Counted from the stretch's first letter, positions 20,171-30,015 are shown. The stretch: DNA of 64,000 nucleotides from an uncultured Gammaproteobacteria bacterium (GCA_943788005.1 CALSOP010000007.1:1-64000); one strand, 5' to 3'. Notes: a model not told the origin generated them from the letters alone. Numbers and translations are program-made.

Positions 20171-22024
20171 ATGCAAAAACAAACTATTTATGCGCTTGGA
20201 ATATCAATCTTGATATTTAGTACGGCGTGCTCACAAAATAACAGCCCAACAGATCATCCAGTATCACAATCAACTAAACCAGCATCACAGCAGGTATTTA
20301 TCGACAGTGTTGCCGTGCCTCGTGGTCGTATTGATCAAGATCATCTGATTGAAAAGAATCATAGTGAAGATGAAATAAGAACAAAAATAGCTAAAAACAG
20401 GGCATTGCCTGAGATAAAAGAAGAATTTTCAGCGGATATGGCCTTAGGTGTTGCTGGTCCTTATCGAAATAAACAAAAACAAAGTAAGAACATAGCAAAA
20501 CGTATGGTTATGCATGATCAATCCTTATTGCAAAGCATACGCCATGCCTCAGAACCAACTAACCGTGAAAACTATGCGCACTTTGATGATAATCCGATTA
20601 GGTTAGTGACAGAACATGCTGTTTCAACTTTCAGTATTGATGTTGATACAGGTGCCTATGCAAACATTCGACGATTATTAAAGGCAGGGCAATTACCGAC
20701 ACATGATGCAGTTAGAGCAGAAGAGTTGATTAATTATTTTTCATACGACTATCCTGAAGACACAGTTATCGAAAGTCCATTTGTAGTCATAAAAGAGATA
20801 GCGGCTTCTCCTTGGAATAAGAATAATTATTTGCTTCACGTCGGAATCAAGGCGCAAGACTACACGCAAACTCAATTACCCAATGCGAACCTTGTCTTTT
20901 TGGTTGATGTATCGGGTTCAATGCAATCCCCTGATAAACTCGAGCTGTTAAAAACATCACTTAAACTACTTAGTAAACAATTATCAGTAAAAGATAAAGT
21001 GTCCATCGTTGTCTATGCTGGGGCATCAGGTGTTGTCTTGAAGCCAACGGCAGGAAATCAAACAGCAACAATACAAGCTGCACTAGGACAGCTAACAGCA
21101 GGAGGTAGTACCAATGGCGCAGCAGGGATAGAACTCGCTTACAACCTGGCACAGCAGGAATTTATTCAAGGAGGAATTAACCGGGTTATTATAGCAACCG
21201 ATGGGGATTTCAATGTGGGCACGGTGAATCATGAACAATTAATGAGTTTGATAGAAGAGAAGCGCAACTCAGGTATTTCATTAAGCACACTAGGGTTTGG
21301 AACGGGTAATTATAACGATCATCTAATGGAACAGCTTGCGGACAAAGGTAATGGTAACTACGCCTATATCGATACTTTGAACGAAGCACAAAAAGTTTTG
21401 GTCGATGAAATGAGCTCAACGCTATTGACTGTTGCAAAAGACGTAAAGATTCAAATCGAATTTAATCCTGCACTTGTTAGCGAGTATCGCCTTATTGGTT
21501 ATGAGAATCGTCATTTAAAACGTGAAGATTTTAATAATGATAAAGTTGATGCCGGTGAAATTGGCGCAGGTCATTCAGTTACTGCCTTGTATGAAATTAA
21601 AATGAATGATGGACAGTCTGGCATGATAGATCCATTACGATACCAAAATGAGAATAGTCATTCTGTAGAGAATCAGAATGTTGATGAAATAGCTTTTTTG
21701 AAATTGAGATATAAAGCACCAGAAGAAGATACAAGCCGTTTACTGGAATGGTCAGTAAAACGTGCTGAACTTATTGATGATATCAATAAGACATCCGATA
21801 GCTTTCAATTTTCTGCTGCCGTTTCTGCTTTTGCGCAAAAGCTAAGAGGCGGAAAATACCTGGGTAAATACAGTTATCAGGACATTAGTAATTTGGCTCA
21901 AAATTCCAGAGGTCAGGATCAGTTTGGATACCGAGGAGAGTTTCTCTCGTTGGTCAATTTGGCGCAGTCTTTAAGTATCGTCGCCAGCAACAATACTTAT
22001 TCTGAAAATCACACCATACAGTAG
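20171..22024 (+). CDS. VWA-domain lipoprotein (YfbK-like, DUF3520)
   Basis: 617-residue protein with a lipoprotein signal (SILIFSTACSQ, lipidated Cys at about 17). A conserved N-terminal region (STFSIDVDTGAYANIRRLL) precedes a von Willebrand factor A domain with MIDAS motif DVSGS (Asp246, Ser248, Ser250) and GGSTNGAAGIELAY, DGDFNVG. The C-terminal DUF3520-like region ends at RGGKYLGKYSYQDI. The layout matches E. coli YfbK. VWA domains bind metal-dependent protein ligands, but the ligand is not known. The genes behind it encode an ECF sigma factor and a membrane protein, suggesting an envelope sensing or stress unit, though a strong terminator separates it from them. Confidence 0.85.
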   Translation: MQKQTIYALGISILIFSTACSQNNSPTDHPVSQSTKPASQQVFIDSVAVPRGRIDQDHLIEKNHSEDEIRTKIAKNRALPEIKEEFSADMALGVAGPYRNKQKQSKNIAKRMVMHDQSLLQSIRHASEPTNRENYAHFDDNPIRLVTEHAVSTFSIDVDTGAYANIRRLLKAGQLPTHDAVRAEELINYFSYDYPEDTVIESPFVVIKEIAASPWNKNNYLLHVGIKAQDYTQTQLPNANLVFLVDVSGSMQSPDKLELLKTSLKLLSKQLSVKDKVSIVVYAGASGVVLKPTAGNQTATIQAALGQLTAGGSTNGAAGIELAYNLAQQEFIQGGINRVIIATDGDFNVGTVNHEQLMSLIEEKRNSGISLSTLGFGTGNYNDHLMEQLADKGNGNYAYIDTLNEAQKVLVDEMSSTLLTVAKDVKIQIEFNPALVSEYRLIGYENRHLKREDFNNDKVDAGEIGAGHSVTALYEIKMNDGQSGMIDPLRYQNENSHSVENQNVDEIAFLKLRYKAPEEDTSRLLEWSVKRAELIDDINKTSDSFQFSAAVSAFAQKLRGGKYLGKYSYQDISNLAQNSRGQDQFGYRGEFLSLVNLAQSLSIVASNNTYSENHTIQ

Positions 22025-22039
22025 CTAATGAGTTACATT

Positions 22040-22087
22040 CACAGGTATATGTTGATGTATCGCATATACCTGTGTTTGTTTTATTTT
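22040..22087 (+). terminator. Rho-independent terminator after the VWA gene
   Basis: A perfect 12-bp stem CACAGGTATATG/CATATACCTGTG with an 11-nt loop (22040-22074) is followed by TTTGTTTTATTTT. It lies before the sigma-factor gene and argues against starting that gene at the upstream ATG 22028, which would run through the hairpin. Confidence 0.75.
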
Positions 22088-22120
22088 AGTTTGAGAGTAG
22101 TTCGATATAAACTGTGTGCA

Positions 22121-22678
22121 ATGGGTTTTAATCATTCAGATGAAGAGTTAATGCTGCAATATGTTGCGGGTGATGCCGTCGCATTCGAAAGTTTGTATTC
22201 AAGGCATAAAGGCCCTGTTTATCGCTACATGTTAAGGCTTTGTCGAAATGAAGCTGTTGCTGAAGAATTATTTCAGGAGGTCTGGATGAAGCTTATAAAA
22301 GCCAGAGAAAATTACATTGCTTCAGCAAAATTCACGACCTATCTTTACAAATTAGCACATAATCTTTTCATTGATCATTATCGAAAACAAAATGTCAGGA
22401 TAGTTGAAGACCTTTCAGTTGAAGTAGATGATATTGAACATGAGCAACAGTTAGCTAATAATCCTGAATATCTGACTCAGACCAATCAGGTAATGGGTAA
22501 ATTGACTTCCTTGTTAGAATCTTTGCCTAATGAACAACGAGAAGTCTTTTTGCTGAGAGAAGAAGCAGGGATGACTGTCTCCGAAATTGCTGAGACAGTA
22601 GGGGTCAATAATGAAGCGGCGAAGAGTCGTTTACGTTATGCCATCGCAAAATTGCGATCAGGCTTGAATGGTGAGTAA
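22121..22678 (+). CDS. ECF-type RNA polymerase sigma factor
   Basis: 185-residue group 4 sigma factor. Region 2 (DAVAFESLYSRHKGPVYRYM, then EAVAEELFQEVWMKLIKAR and FTTYLYKLAHNLFIDHYRK) and region 4 (LESLPNEQREVFLLREEAGM, then VSEIAETVGVNNEAAKSRLR) are complete, with no region 3. ATG 22121 is chosen because region 2 starts 10 residues later and the terminator hairpin lies upstream; ATG 22028 is a longer alternative. The gene right after it (three bases) encodes a single-span membrane protein in the place of an anti-sigma factor. Target promoters are unknown. Confidence 0.85.
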   Translation: MGFNHSDEELMLQYVAGDAVAFESLYSRHKGPVYRYMLRLCRNEAVAEELFQEVWMKLIKARENYIASAKFTTYLYKLAHNLFIDHYRKQNVRIVEDLSVEVDDIEHEQQLANNPEYLTQTNQVMGKLTSLLESLPNEQREVFLLREEAGMTVSEIAETVGVNNEAAKSRLRYAIAKLRSGLNGE

Positions 22679-22681
22679 GTT

Positions 22682-23491
22682 ATGGTAAACGAAGAAAAAG
22701 AATTAGACGATTATCTTGAGGGCAACTCGGAGTTGTCAAATCAATATCATGCCTCTGCTATGGTAGAACCTTCTGAACGTCTAAACGAAAAAATATTATC
22801 AGCGGCAAAAGACGCTGTTATACCTAAACATAAAAAAAAGGTTCTAGTTCATAAATCGCCTTGGGTTAGGCCAGTATCAATCGCAGCAATGATTACCTTG
22901 AGTGTCAGTCTAGTTGTGACGATGCAACAAGAATCGGGACAGCCATTAATTAGTGCGCCTGAATTAAGTATTGAACCGCATAGTTCAACAGCATTATCAG
23001 AAGAGATAGTTATGCCTCAAACAGTCACAGCTGATGATGATATCTTGGTGCTTGATGAATTAGAGTTAAGACAAAGAAATGGTGGTCGTGCAGATGTACC
23101 GACTGCATCAGGCGCAGTTGGAAGCTCCCGTTCTGAAAGCAATACAGATGTAATGAAAGATGAAGCTGCTATAATTAAACCGGCAAAAAAGGGAACGTTA
23201 AAACAAAAAGCACGATCAAAAGAGACAGAGAAAAGAGTCTTTGCTAAAGAACATCTGTTGAAATCAGCTCCCATGGAAGCAGATGTTGCGGCATCTGTGA
23301 ATTTCAAGCCTGATCTTCAGGTTGGACAGGGAGAAAAATCCTTGTTGAAGATTAAATCAATGTGGGAGGCTGGTAAATATTCAGAAGCAAAAAAAGGTTA
23401 TCAAGAATTTTATAAGACGCACCCTGGATTTTCTGTAGAAAAAATAAAAGAAATATTAGGGCCTGATTTGTATCAGGCTCTAATATTATAA
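22682..23491 (+). CDS. Putative membrane-bound anti-sigma-like protein
   Basis: 269 residues. A short cytoplasmic N-terminus (LDDYLEGNSELSNQYHASAM) is followed by one membrane segment near residues 60-80 (PVSIAAMITLSVSLVVTMQQ). A long, charged, poorly conserved periplasmic part ends in a helical repeat-like tail (SMWEAGKYSEAKKGYQEFYK, TPR-like). No zinc-binding HxxxCxxC anti-sigma motif is visible, so the anti-sigma role is inferred only from position three bases behind an ECF sigma gene and from topology. A TPR-like outer part could contact the VWA lipoprotein encoded upstream. Confidence 0.5.
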   Translation: MVNEEKELDDYLEGNSELSNQYHASAMVEPSERLNEKILSAAKDAVIPKHKKKVLVHKSPWVRPVSIAAMITLSVSLVVTMQQESGQPLISAPELSIEPHSSTALSEEIVMPQTVTADDDILVLDELELRQRNGGRADVPTASGAVGSSRSESNTDVMKDEAAIIKPAKKGTLKQKARSKETEKRVFAKEHLLKSAPMEADVAASVNFKPDLQVGQGEKSLLKIKSMWEAGKYSEAKKGYQEFYKTHPGFSVEKIKEILGPDLYQALIL

Positions 23492-23509
23492 ATAGAATTA
23501 CTGTAGCTA

Positions 23510-23803
23510 TTATTTTTTATGGTTTATTAATTTAGCTATTTTGCCTTCGATCTCGTGATACTCAGACCAATCGATATCATCCCAATTCCCTTGGTCAGCT
23601 TTACTTGCAGCATCTAATTTTATTTCTGCCATTCGTTGATACAAGCCTGCAATATGATGCTTCCCGCTTTCATCGTATTTTTTTGCTTTTTCTTGATATT
23701 TATAAGCAGTGTCTCTAAAGCCATCACCACCATTAGAATCACCTTCAGCGAATGAAATATTACAAAGTGCAAGTGATAGCAATAAAGTGGTAAATAATTT
23801 CAT
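23510..23803 (-). CDS. Small secreted protein of unknown function
   Basis: 97 residues with a clear signal peptide (MKLFTTLLLSLALCNISFA, cleavage after SFA). The mature part of about 78 residues is hydrophilic and rich in Asp, Lys and Tyr (AYKYQEKAKKYDESGKHHIA), probably helical. I do not recognise a family. It is a single gene, convergent with the anti-sigma-like gene. Confidence 0.55.
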   Translation of the reverse strand: MKLFTTLLLSLALCNISFAEGDSNGGDGFRDTAYKYQEKAKKYDESGKHHIAGLYQRMAEIKLDAASKADQGNWDDIDWSEYHEIEGKIAKLINHKK

Positions 23804-24011
23804 GGTCAGTTTCCTGTTTTGTTAATCATGTTACGAGCATAATCAATTTTTTCAGTCCTATAAATATTATTAGTGTGTTATGTGATGTATTTCAAATATT
23901 TTGATCTAGTGTATGACTTATAGAATTTGGATTATATAAAATGAGCCATGCTGATAGCATGGCTCTAGTGTTTAACAAATTACGGGGCAGAAAGAATGTT
24001 AAGCGTTAATC

Positions 24012-24746
24012 TTATTTAGAAGCCAAATAAGCATCTAAATCATCTGCTGTACCAATCAACTTCCCACCGATAAAAACTTGTGGGGTTGTTGTTGCGCCAG
24101 AAACTGCTCTGAGTGTACGACTGGTTACACCATGGCCTAATTCAATTTCTTCATAAGGCATGTCGTTTGCTTCCAGTGCTTTTCTAGCTCGTTCACAGTG
24201 GATACAACCTTTACGTGAAATCATTGAAACAAATTCGGGCTTTACGGCGTTTGCATTGATGTAATTTAGCATAGTATCGGCATCAGAAACTTCGAACGGG
24301 TCTCCTTCGACTTCTGGTTCGATAAACATCTTTTCGATCTTTTTATCTTTAACCAGCATTGAGTAACGCCATGAACGTTTGCCAAAACCTAAGTCTTCCT
24401 TACCTACTAACATGCCCATGCCTTCGGTGAATTCACCGTTGCCATCAGGCAGTACGGTTATATTGTTTGACTCCTGGTTTTCTTTCCATGCATTCATAAC
24501 AAAGGTGTCGTTAACGGACATGCAAATTATTTGGTCTACGCCATTTTGCTTAAATACTGGTGCCAGCTCGTTAAAACGAGGTAAATGAGTACTAGAGCAT
24601 GTCGGTGTGAATGCTCCAGGCAAAGAAAAAACAATTACAGTCTTGCCTTCGAATAGTTCATTTGTTGTTACATCTTTCCAATTTCCTTCATCAATTACTC
24701 GGAAAGTGACATCAGGTATGGATTTACCTTCTCTATTTTCTAACAT
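24012..24746 (-). CDS. Peroxiredoxin-glutaredoxin fusion protein (hybrid Prx5)
   Basis: 244-residue glutathione-dependent peroxidase. Residues 1-160 are a Prx5-type peroxiredoxin with the peroxidatic Cys50 in PGAFTPTCSSTH. Residues about 170-244 are a glutaredoxin with active-site CIHC (Cys181, Cys184) and the GSH-binding TTPQVFIGGKLIG. The built-in glutaredoxin regenerates the peroxiredoxin with glutathione, as known for Haemophilus, Vibrio and Chromatium homologues. Cytoplasmic. Single-gene unit; no OxyR-type site was recognised upstream. Confidence 0.92.
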   Translation of the reverse strand: MLENREGKSIPDVTFRVIDEGNWKDVTTNELFEGKTVIVFSLPGAFTPTCSSTHLPRFNELAPVFKQNGVDQIICMSVNDTFVMNAWKENQESNNITVLPDGNGEFTEGMGMLVGKEDLGFGKRSWRYSMLVKDKKIEKMFIEPEVEGDPFEVSDADTMLNYINANAVKPEFVSMISRKGCIHCERARKALEANDMPYEEIELGHGVTSRTLRAVSGATTTPQVFIGGKLIGTADDLDAYLASK

Positions 24747-24863
24747 GAATAAGCTCCTATAAAGGGTTAAAGTTTGATTAGGTAAATATTAGGCTAAAGC
24801 AATGATTGTATGAAGTTTATTTTATTAATGGGCTTGATAGCAGGAAACTATCAATGGATGTCA

Positions 24864-25349
24864 TTAATGCAGCTGACTGTTCGGGGTTTGTTCACCGAAT
24901 TGGCCAATCTGCCATTCTGACCGCTCGATACTTTGCATCAGCAGTGAATAAAACATATACAGTAAAGAGTCATTCAAGGTTAAGGTAATACCTTGTTTGG
25001 TGTCTGATTGAAGTTCAAGAATCAGGTTGCCACTATTATCGACTCCCGTCTTTATGCTAAAGGCTAATACGCCATGTTCTCCTAATGGTCGCGTTTTCGG
25101 TTTTTCTTCAGCATAAGGTTTTTCAAAAGCACCGTCAGTATAGAGTTTCTTGGTTTCTTTCTTAGAGCCTAATGACGTTGTTCCGCCACGTTTATCGATT
25201 TCTTTATCCAAAATATCGAGTAACAGTTTTGTAAACCGACGCGTTAACCAGATCAAATATTCATTATCATTCTCTGTCGACGTGCGTATTAGTATTCGGT
25301 CTTCCTTGTTTGAATATTGAGCATTGATTTGATGAAGTTTGTCAGCCAT
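24864..25349 (-). CDS. Hypothetical cytoplasmic protein
   Basis: 161 residues with no signal peptide or membrane segment. Starts MADKLHQINAQYSNKEDRIL; it contains an alternating hydrophobic pattern (YLIWLTRRFTKLLLDILDKE) and a beta-rich C-terminal half (GITLTLNDSLLYMFYSLLMQ). I do not recognise the family. It is transcribed divergently from the BASS transporter gene with about 190 bases between them. Confidence 0.55.
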   Translation of the reverse strand: MADKLHQINAQYSNKEDRILIRTSTENDNEYLIWLTRRFTKLLLDILDKEIDKRGGTTSLGSKKETKKLYTDGAFEKPYAEEKPKTRPLGEHGVLAFSIKTGVDNSGNLILELQSDTKQGITLTLNDSLLYMFYSLLMQSIERSEWQIGQFGEQTPNSQLH

Positions 25350-25542
25350 AGAGGATTATAATTTACCTTGTGTACATGAGAAAATCTTGATTTTCTGTTT
25401 ATCGTGTCTAATTATTTTGAATAGCAAGATAAAAGACATTGTTTATTTAGATAGCATTGGTGCCGTCGTTATAATAGTGCAGGGTGGTTAAACATGTAGG
25501 ATGGTTTATTATTTAACATAAATTAAATTATGAACACTCAAT

Positions 25543-26469
25543 ATGCAAACTCGTAGTATTTTGTTATTACCTATAGGTGCAATAATCATTTCCATTGTCG
25601 CCATAAATTTTCCAGCGTTATTAGCTGATTATGATAAGGCAATTGTTCCGATGTTAGGTATCGTAATGTTTGCAATGGGAATGACGCTTAAACCTGCAGA
25701 CTTCAAACGTATATCCGAAGAACCAGCATTAATTGTAATTGGTGTTTGTTTACAATATGTCCTGATGCCATTGATAGCATGGTCCTTGTCATTATTGTTA
25801 GATTTGCCTGTTTTATTAGCGACAGGCTTGATTTTGCTCGGTGCTTGCCCAGGAGGAACAGCTTCAAATGTTATCTGTTTTTTGGCGCGCGGTGATGTTG
25901 CTCTCTCAATATCATTAACAGCAGTTTCAACCTTACTAGCAGCGGTAGTAACGCCGTTGATTATGCTGGTTTATGCCGATCAAAATATTGATGTGCCCGT
26001 TCTCAATATGATGAAGAATCTTATGCTAATTGTAGTTGCTCCAGTCTTGTGTGGTGTCTTGATCAATTCTTTATGCCAGCAACGAATTCAGAGAGTTAAA
26101 TTATTTTTACCTCTACTTTCTGTATTATTTATCATTTTTATTATAGGTGTGATTGTTGCAAAGAATCAGGCGCATATAACTGAGCTAGGTCTGTTGTTGT
26201 TTATGGCAGTTGTTTTACACAATCTTCTGGGACTGATTGCAGGTTATAGCATTCCAAAGTTGATGGGCTATGATGAGGCGATATGTAAAACGATTTCCAT
26301 CGAGGTTGGAATGCAAAATTCAGGGTTAGCTGTTGTATTAGCAAATCAATATTTTACAACTTTGGCTGCATTGCCAGGGGCAATTTTTAGTATCTGGCAC
26401 AATATCAGTGGCTCAATTATAGCCGTTATTTGGTCAGAAAAAAAAACAGATCTGCAAAAACATGATTAA
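25543..26469 (+). CDS. Bile acid:sodium symporter (BASS) family transporter
   Basis: 308-residue inner-membrane protein with about nine to ten hydrophobic segments throughout. Family signatures are the early PMLGIVMFAMGMTLKPADF, the sodium-site region LLGACPGGTASNVICFLARG (the discontinuous helix) and the late EVGMQNSGLAVVLANQYF. The family carries sodium-coupled organic anions (pantoate, pyruvate, bile acids in animals); the substrate here cannot be told. It overlaps the next gene by eight bases, suggesting a two-gene unit. Confidence 0.85.
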   Translation: MQTRSILLLPIGAIIISIVAINFPALLADYDKAIVPMLGIVMFAMGMTLKPADFKRISEEPALIVIGVCLQYVLMPLIAWSLSLLLDLPVLLATGLILLGACPGGTASNVICFLARGDVALSISLTAVSTLLAAVVTPLIMLVYADQNIDVPVLNMMKNLMLIVVAPVLCGVLINSLCQQRIQRVKLFLPLLSVLFIIFIIGVIVAKNQAHITELGLLLFMAVVLHNLLGLIAGYSIPKLMGYDEAICKTISIEVGMQNSGLAVVLANQYFTTLAALPGAIFSIWHNISGSIIAVIWSEKKTDLQKHD

Positions 26470-27196
26470 TCAATATTACTCAGCTATTAATTCATTTAGA
26501 TGCGGTAGCATTGTTTGCATCTTCATCTTTTTGATCTGTTCAGGATGTTCAAAAAAAGAATCATCTTATTTTCCGCTCAGCAATGGTTATAAATGGCGTT
26601 ACGATGTTTTGTTAGAAACACGAGATGGAGTGCAGAGACAAAAATACATCCTCAATAATCTTGGTGAAAGTGAGTTAGATGGATCACCGGTATATTTGCG
26701 AGAATCACTCGATGGCACCGTTTTGTACTACATAGATTCGAATGAAGGTATTTATTATTTAGGTAGTATAAATGATAAGAAAATCAAGCCAGAATTTAAT
26801 AGAGATAAACAACTAGTTATTCCTGACCCGCATGAGTTGAATACGACATGGGAACAATCGACAACAACAAAATTATTGAAAAAAACAGGGCCTCCACAAA
26901 AGACAGTATTTGAAATTTTTGCAAAAGTAGATTTAGAAGCAAGAATTGAATCACTAGACGATGTAGTTACTGTTCCAGCAGGGCGTTTTAAACATTGCAT
27001 GAAAATCACGATGAATGGCTCATCTTATAAAGATGCAGGAAACTATGTTGGCCTAACACTAGTGAACGTAGAACAAACTAGCTGGTATGCTGCAGGTGTA
27101 GGTCTTATTAAAATGGAGCGGGTTGAAACAACTAAAAGTGATGCCTTAGACAAGGGAACATTGCTTATAGAATTGGCGGATTTTCAGATTGATTAG
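26462..27196 (+). CDS. Lipoprotein of unknown function
   Basis: 244 residues with a lipoprotein signal (FIFLICSGCSKKE, lipidated Cys at about 29). The mature protein opens with YFPLSNGYKWRYDVLLETRD, a pattern common to a group of uncharacterised secreted beta-sheet proteins, and contains a conserved VPAGRFKHCMKI strand with GLIKMERVE near the end. No enzyme motif. Co-transcribed with the BASS transporter by overlap; convergent with the next gene. Confidence 0.6.
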   Translation: MINQYYSAINSFRCGSIVCIFIFLICSGCSKKESSYFPLSNGYKWRYDVLLETRDGVQRQKYILNNLGESELDGSPVYLRESLDGTVLYYIDSNEGIYYLGSINDKKIKPEFNRDKQLVIPDPHELNTTWEQSTTTKLLKKTGPPQKTVFEIFAKVDLEARIESLDDVVTVPAGRFKHCMKITMNGSSYKDAGNYVGLTLVNVEQTSWYAAGVGLIKMERVETTKSDALDKGTLLIELADFQID

Positions 27197-27207
27197 AACA
27201 ACAGTCT

Positions 27208-27783
27208 TTAGAATGCTTTTCTCAGATCGATAATCCGTTCCTCAGTGACGAGTATATCCAGAGAAACATCTGTTTTTTCAGTTGGTAATTGCTCAACTAG
27301 CTGAATTTCGAAAGCAACACCGATTTTTGTCTTGACTTTATTTTGAGAAAACCATCGATCGTAATAGCCTTTGCCGTAACCCAGCCGTTCGCCAGTAGCT
27401 GTAAATCCCACTCCAGGAGTGATGGCTATATCGAAGGGGGCAGATGCTGATTGATTATTTTTAGGAGTCAAAATACCCATTTTGTCAGGTTCCAAATCAG
27501 ATAAATCAGAGAGTGGGACGGCAATCATCTCTGATTTTTTTATGATCTTGGGTACGGCTAAAGCTAGATTTTGCCCTATAAAGTCATTTATTAGAGTATG
27601 AGTTTCGACTTCACTAAGGTAAGAAATATAGCAAAATATGCTTTTTGCATGGCTAAATTCATCTATTTCATATAAATATTTATAGATTTGTTGGCTCATG
27701 ACCCTACGTTTACTCTCAGAGACAAGCGATCGGCGTTGTTTTAAAACAGTACGAAGATGCTTTTTTTGTTCAAGTAAAGTCAT
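27208..27783 (-). CDS. 5-formyltetrahydrofolate cyclo-ligase
   Basis: Converts 5-formyl-THF to 5,10-methenyl-THF using ATP, salvaging a dead-end folate. About 191 residues from ATG 27783 (MTLLEQKKHLRTVLKQRR); an upstream in-frame ATG at 27813 would add ten hydrophobic residues and is less likely. The family motif GERLGYGKGYYDRW near residue 140 binds phosphate and magnesium, and the N-terminal basic residues bind ATP. It lies alone; no 6S RNA, a common neighbour in gammaproteobacteria, was recognised beside it. Confidence 0.9.
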   Translation of the reverse strand: MTLLEQKKHLRTVLKQRRSLVSESKRRVMSQQIYKYLYEIDEFSHAKSIFCYISYLSEVETHTLINDFIGQNLALAVPKIIKKSEMIAVPLSDLSDLEPDKMGILTPKNNQSASAPFDIAITPGVGFTATGERLGYGKGYYDRWFSQNKVKTKIGVAFEIQLVEQLPTEKTDVSLDILVTEERIIDLRKAF

Positions 27784-28022
27784 AGGTATAAATAAAATAG
27801 ATATATTAATCAATATTATACAATACTATTGTAAATACAATATTAATATAGAAAGTTAGTTGGGTATTATGATTTTTAAGGCTAAAGCCAATGGTATTTG
27901 GAATAACGTTAAACCACTGTCTTTACTTTCTTTTTCGGAGTTTTTACGTACAATAGCGCCTTTTTTCGGACGGGTGTTTTCTACTCGTTGTAAATTTCAG
28001 AATAAATGAGGTCATCAGACTG

Positions 28023-28280
28023 ATGGTAACAATTAGAATGTCTCGAACAGGCTCAAAGAAAAAGCCTTTTTATCACATTGTGGCAACAGATAGCCGTAAT
28101 AAACGTGATGGTCGTTCATTAGAACGTCTTGGTTTTTTCAATCCAACGGCTACAGGTCAGGAAGTTCCTTTGAAGCTTGATATGGAACGTGTCGATTACT
28201 GGGTATCGCAAGGTGCACAGACGTCTGATCGCGTAGCGAAATTGCTTAAAGATAACGCAGCAGCAGTTGCAGCGGCGTAG
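28023..28280 (+). CDS. rpsP: 30S ribosomal protein S16
   Basis: 85-residue small-subunit protein; [20 protein letters not shown] and the [20 protein letters not shown] motif are unmistakable. First gene of rpsP-rimM-trmD-rplS. A TACAAT at 27949-27954 is the likely -10, but I see no good -35 at the right distance. The leader of about 65 bases is GC-richer than its surroundings. Confidence 0.97.
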   Translation: MVTIRMSRTGSKKKPFYHIVATDSRNKRDGRSLERLGFFNPTATGQEVPLKLDMERVDYWVSQGAQTSDRVAKLLKDNAAAVAAA

Positions 28281-28302
28281 TTAATAGTTTTACAGAAACT
28301 CT

Positions 28303-28332
28303 GTTGCTTAAATCCTTAAGGAATTTAGGCAA
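28303..28332. other. Imperfect hairpin between rpsP and rimM
   Basis: TTGCTTAAATCC (from 28303) can pair with GGAATTTAGGCAA (to 28332) around TTAA, with one wobble and one bulge. No T-run follows, so it is more likely an RNA processing or stability element than a terminator. Confidence 0.35.
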
Positions 28333-28355
28333 TAACTTTACCGGCATTTAGCCTA

Positions 28356-28880
28356 ATGCAGGAAAATGAAAATCCAATAATCGTCGGACGTATTGGCGGT
28401 GTGTATGGCGTACGGGGCTGGTTAAAGATTGAATCGTACACTAGACCTAAAGAAAATATTTTTACGTATTTCCCTTGGTTGATTCATGTGAATTCAAGTT
28501 GGAAAGAAGTCGACATCGAAGAAACCCAACAACGGGGAAGTGCTCGACTACTAGTGAAAATGACAGGAATAGATACTCCTGAAGAAGCCCGAGAGTATGT
28601 TCATTGCGAACTAGCGGTGACACAAGCAGTTTTCCCAGCGCTAAATGAGGGTGAATATTACTGGCATGATCTAATAGGCCTTGTTGTTTTTAATCAGGAT
28701 GAGATCAACATCGGCGAGATTAAGGACATAGTTGAAACTGGTGCTAATGATGTGCTTGTTATCAAGAAATCCGGCGGGAATAAAGCCAAGACGTTAATTC
28801 CGCTAGTAATGGACGTATATATAAAACAAGTTGATTTAATTGCCAAAACGATGCACGTCGAATGGCTGATTGAAGAATAA
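28356..28880 (+). CDS. rimM: 16S rRNA processing protein RimM
   Basis: 174-residue 30S maturation factor that binds S19. The N-terminal barrel starts [20 protein letters not shown]; the PRC-barrel C-terminal half begins [20 protein letters not shown] and ends [17 protein letters not shown]. Its stop overlaps the start of trmD by one base, so translation is coupled. Confidence 0.95.
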   Translation: MQENENPIIVGRIGGVYGVRGWLKIESYTRPKENIFTYFPWLIHVNSSWKEVDIEETQQRGSARLLVKMTGIDTPEEAREYVHCELAVTQAVFPALNEGEYYWHDLIGLVVFNQDEINIGEIKDIVETGANDVLVIKKSGGNKAKTLIPLVMDVYIKQVDLIAKTMHVEWLIEE

Positions 28881-29629
28881 TGTATCAACTAGATGTGATA
28901 ACGCTTTTTCCGGAAATGGTTTCTACGGTGTTTGAGCACGGCGTTATTGGACGAGCTGTAACAGATAGCTTGCTTGAATTTAGAGCTTGGAATCCTCGAG
29001 ATTTCAGTTGCGACAAACACAAGACAGTAGACGACCGTCCTTATGGCGGGGGGCCAGGCATGGTAATGATGTATGAACCTGTTTCTTCAGCTATTGCCAA
29101 GGCCAAACAGGCGCAGCCAGAAAGCAAGGTGATTTATTTATCGCCACAAGGTAAGCGACTGGATCAGGATGGGGTTCGTGAACTGTCTGAACGTAGTGGG
29201 ATGATATTGGTCTCCGGTCGATATGAAGGTATCGATGAGCGGCTGATAGAATCTGAAGTAGATGAGGAATGGTCAATAGGTGACTATGTCCTCAGCGGCG
29301 GAGAACTGGCTGCAATGGTATTAATTGATAGTGTATGTCGAACCTTGCCGGGCGTCTTGGGACATGAAGATTCGGCTAATGAAGATTCATTTGTTGACGG
29401 TTTGCTAGACTATCCGCATTATACGCGCCCAGAGCAGGTAAATGGCCATCAGGTGCCCGAAGTATTACTCAGTGGTAATCATGAGCATATACGTCGTTGG
29501 CGGTTAAAACAGGCGCTTGGAAAGACCTGGCAGGTGCGACCAGATTTAATCGAGTCTATTGAGCTCGATGAAGAACAAAAAGGATTGTTACATGAGTTCA
29601 TTACTGAATCTGAACAATCTAATAGTTAA
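28880..29629 (+). CDS. trmD: tRNA (guanine(37)-N1)-methyltransferase TrmD
   Basis: 249-residue SPOUT methyltransferase that methylates G37 next to the anticodon and prevents +1 frameshifting. Motifs include [19 protein letters not shown], the YGGGPGMVM loop, and the knot residues [15 protein letters not shown] with [14 protein letters not shown]. The C-terminal helical domain contains DYPHYTRP. Complete and typical. Confidence 0.97.
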   Translation: MYQLDVITLFPEMVSTVFEHGVIGRAVTDSLLEFRAWNPRDFSCDKHKTVDDRPYGGGPGMVMMYEPVSSAIAKAKQAQPESKVIYLSPQGKRLDQDGVRELSERSGMILVSGRYEGIDERLIESEVDEEWSIGDYVLSGGELAAMVLIDSVCRTLPGVLGHEDSANEDSFVDGLLDYPHYTRPEQVNGHQVPEVLLSGNHEHIRRWRLKQALGKTWQVRPDLIESIELDEEQKGLLHEFITESEQSNS

Positions 29630-29652
29630 TAACAAGTAATAGTGATTGGAGT

Positions 29653-30015
29653 ATGAAAATGGTGAACATAATCGAACAACTCGATGCTGAGCAGATGACA
29701 CGCGAAGTCCCTGAATTTGGTCCAGGTGATACTGTTGTAGTTCAGGTGAAAGTAAAAGAAGGTCAACGCGAACGTTTACAGGCCTTTGAAGGTGTTGTCA
29801 TTGCGGTTAAAAATCGTGGCCTGAATTCAGCATTTACCGTTCGTAAAATATCCTATGGTGAAGGAGTTGAGCGTGTTTTTCAGACTTATAGCCCCAGCGT
29901 AGCCGAGATTCAAGTTAAACGCAGAGGCGATGTACGCCGCGCAAAACTGTATTATATGCGTGATCTTCGCGGTAAAGCAGCACGTATTAAAGAGAAAATT
30001 AAGGCTAAAAAGTAG
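29653..30015 (+). CDS. rplS: 50S ribosomal protein L19
   Basis: 120-residue large-subunit protein at the 30S-50S interface; [20 protein letters not shown], then [20 protein letters not shown] and [20 protein letters not shown]. Last gene of the rpsP operon. Start ATG 29653 is used; ATG 29659 (MVNIIEQLD) is equally possible and aligns slightly better with E. coli L19. Confidence 0.97.
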   Translation: MKMVNIIEQLDAEQMTREVPEFGPGDTVVVQVKVKEGQRERLQAFEGVVIAVKNRGLNSAFTVRKISYGEGVERVFQTYSPSVAEIQVKRRGDVRRAKLYYMRDLRGKAARIKEKIKAKK

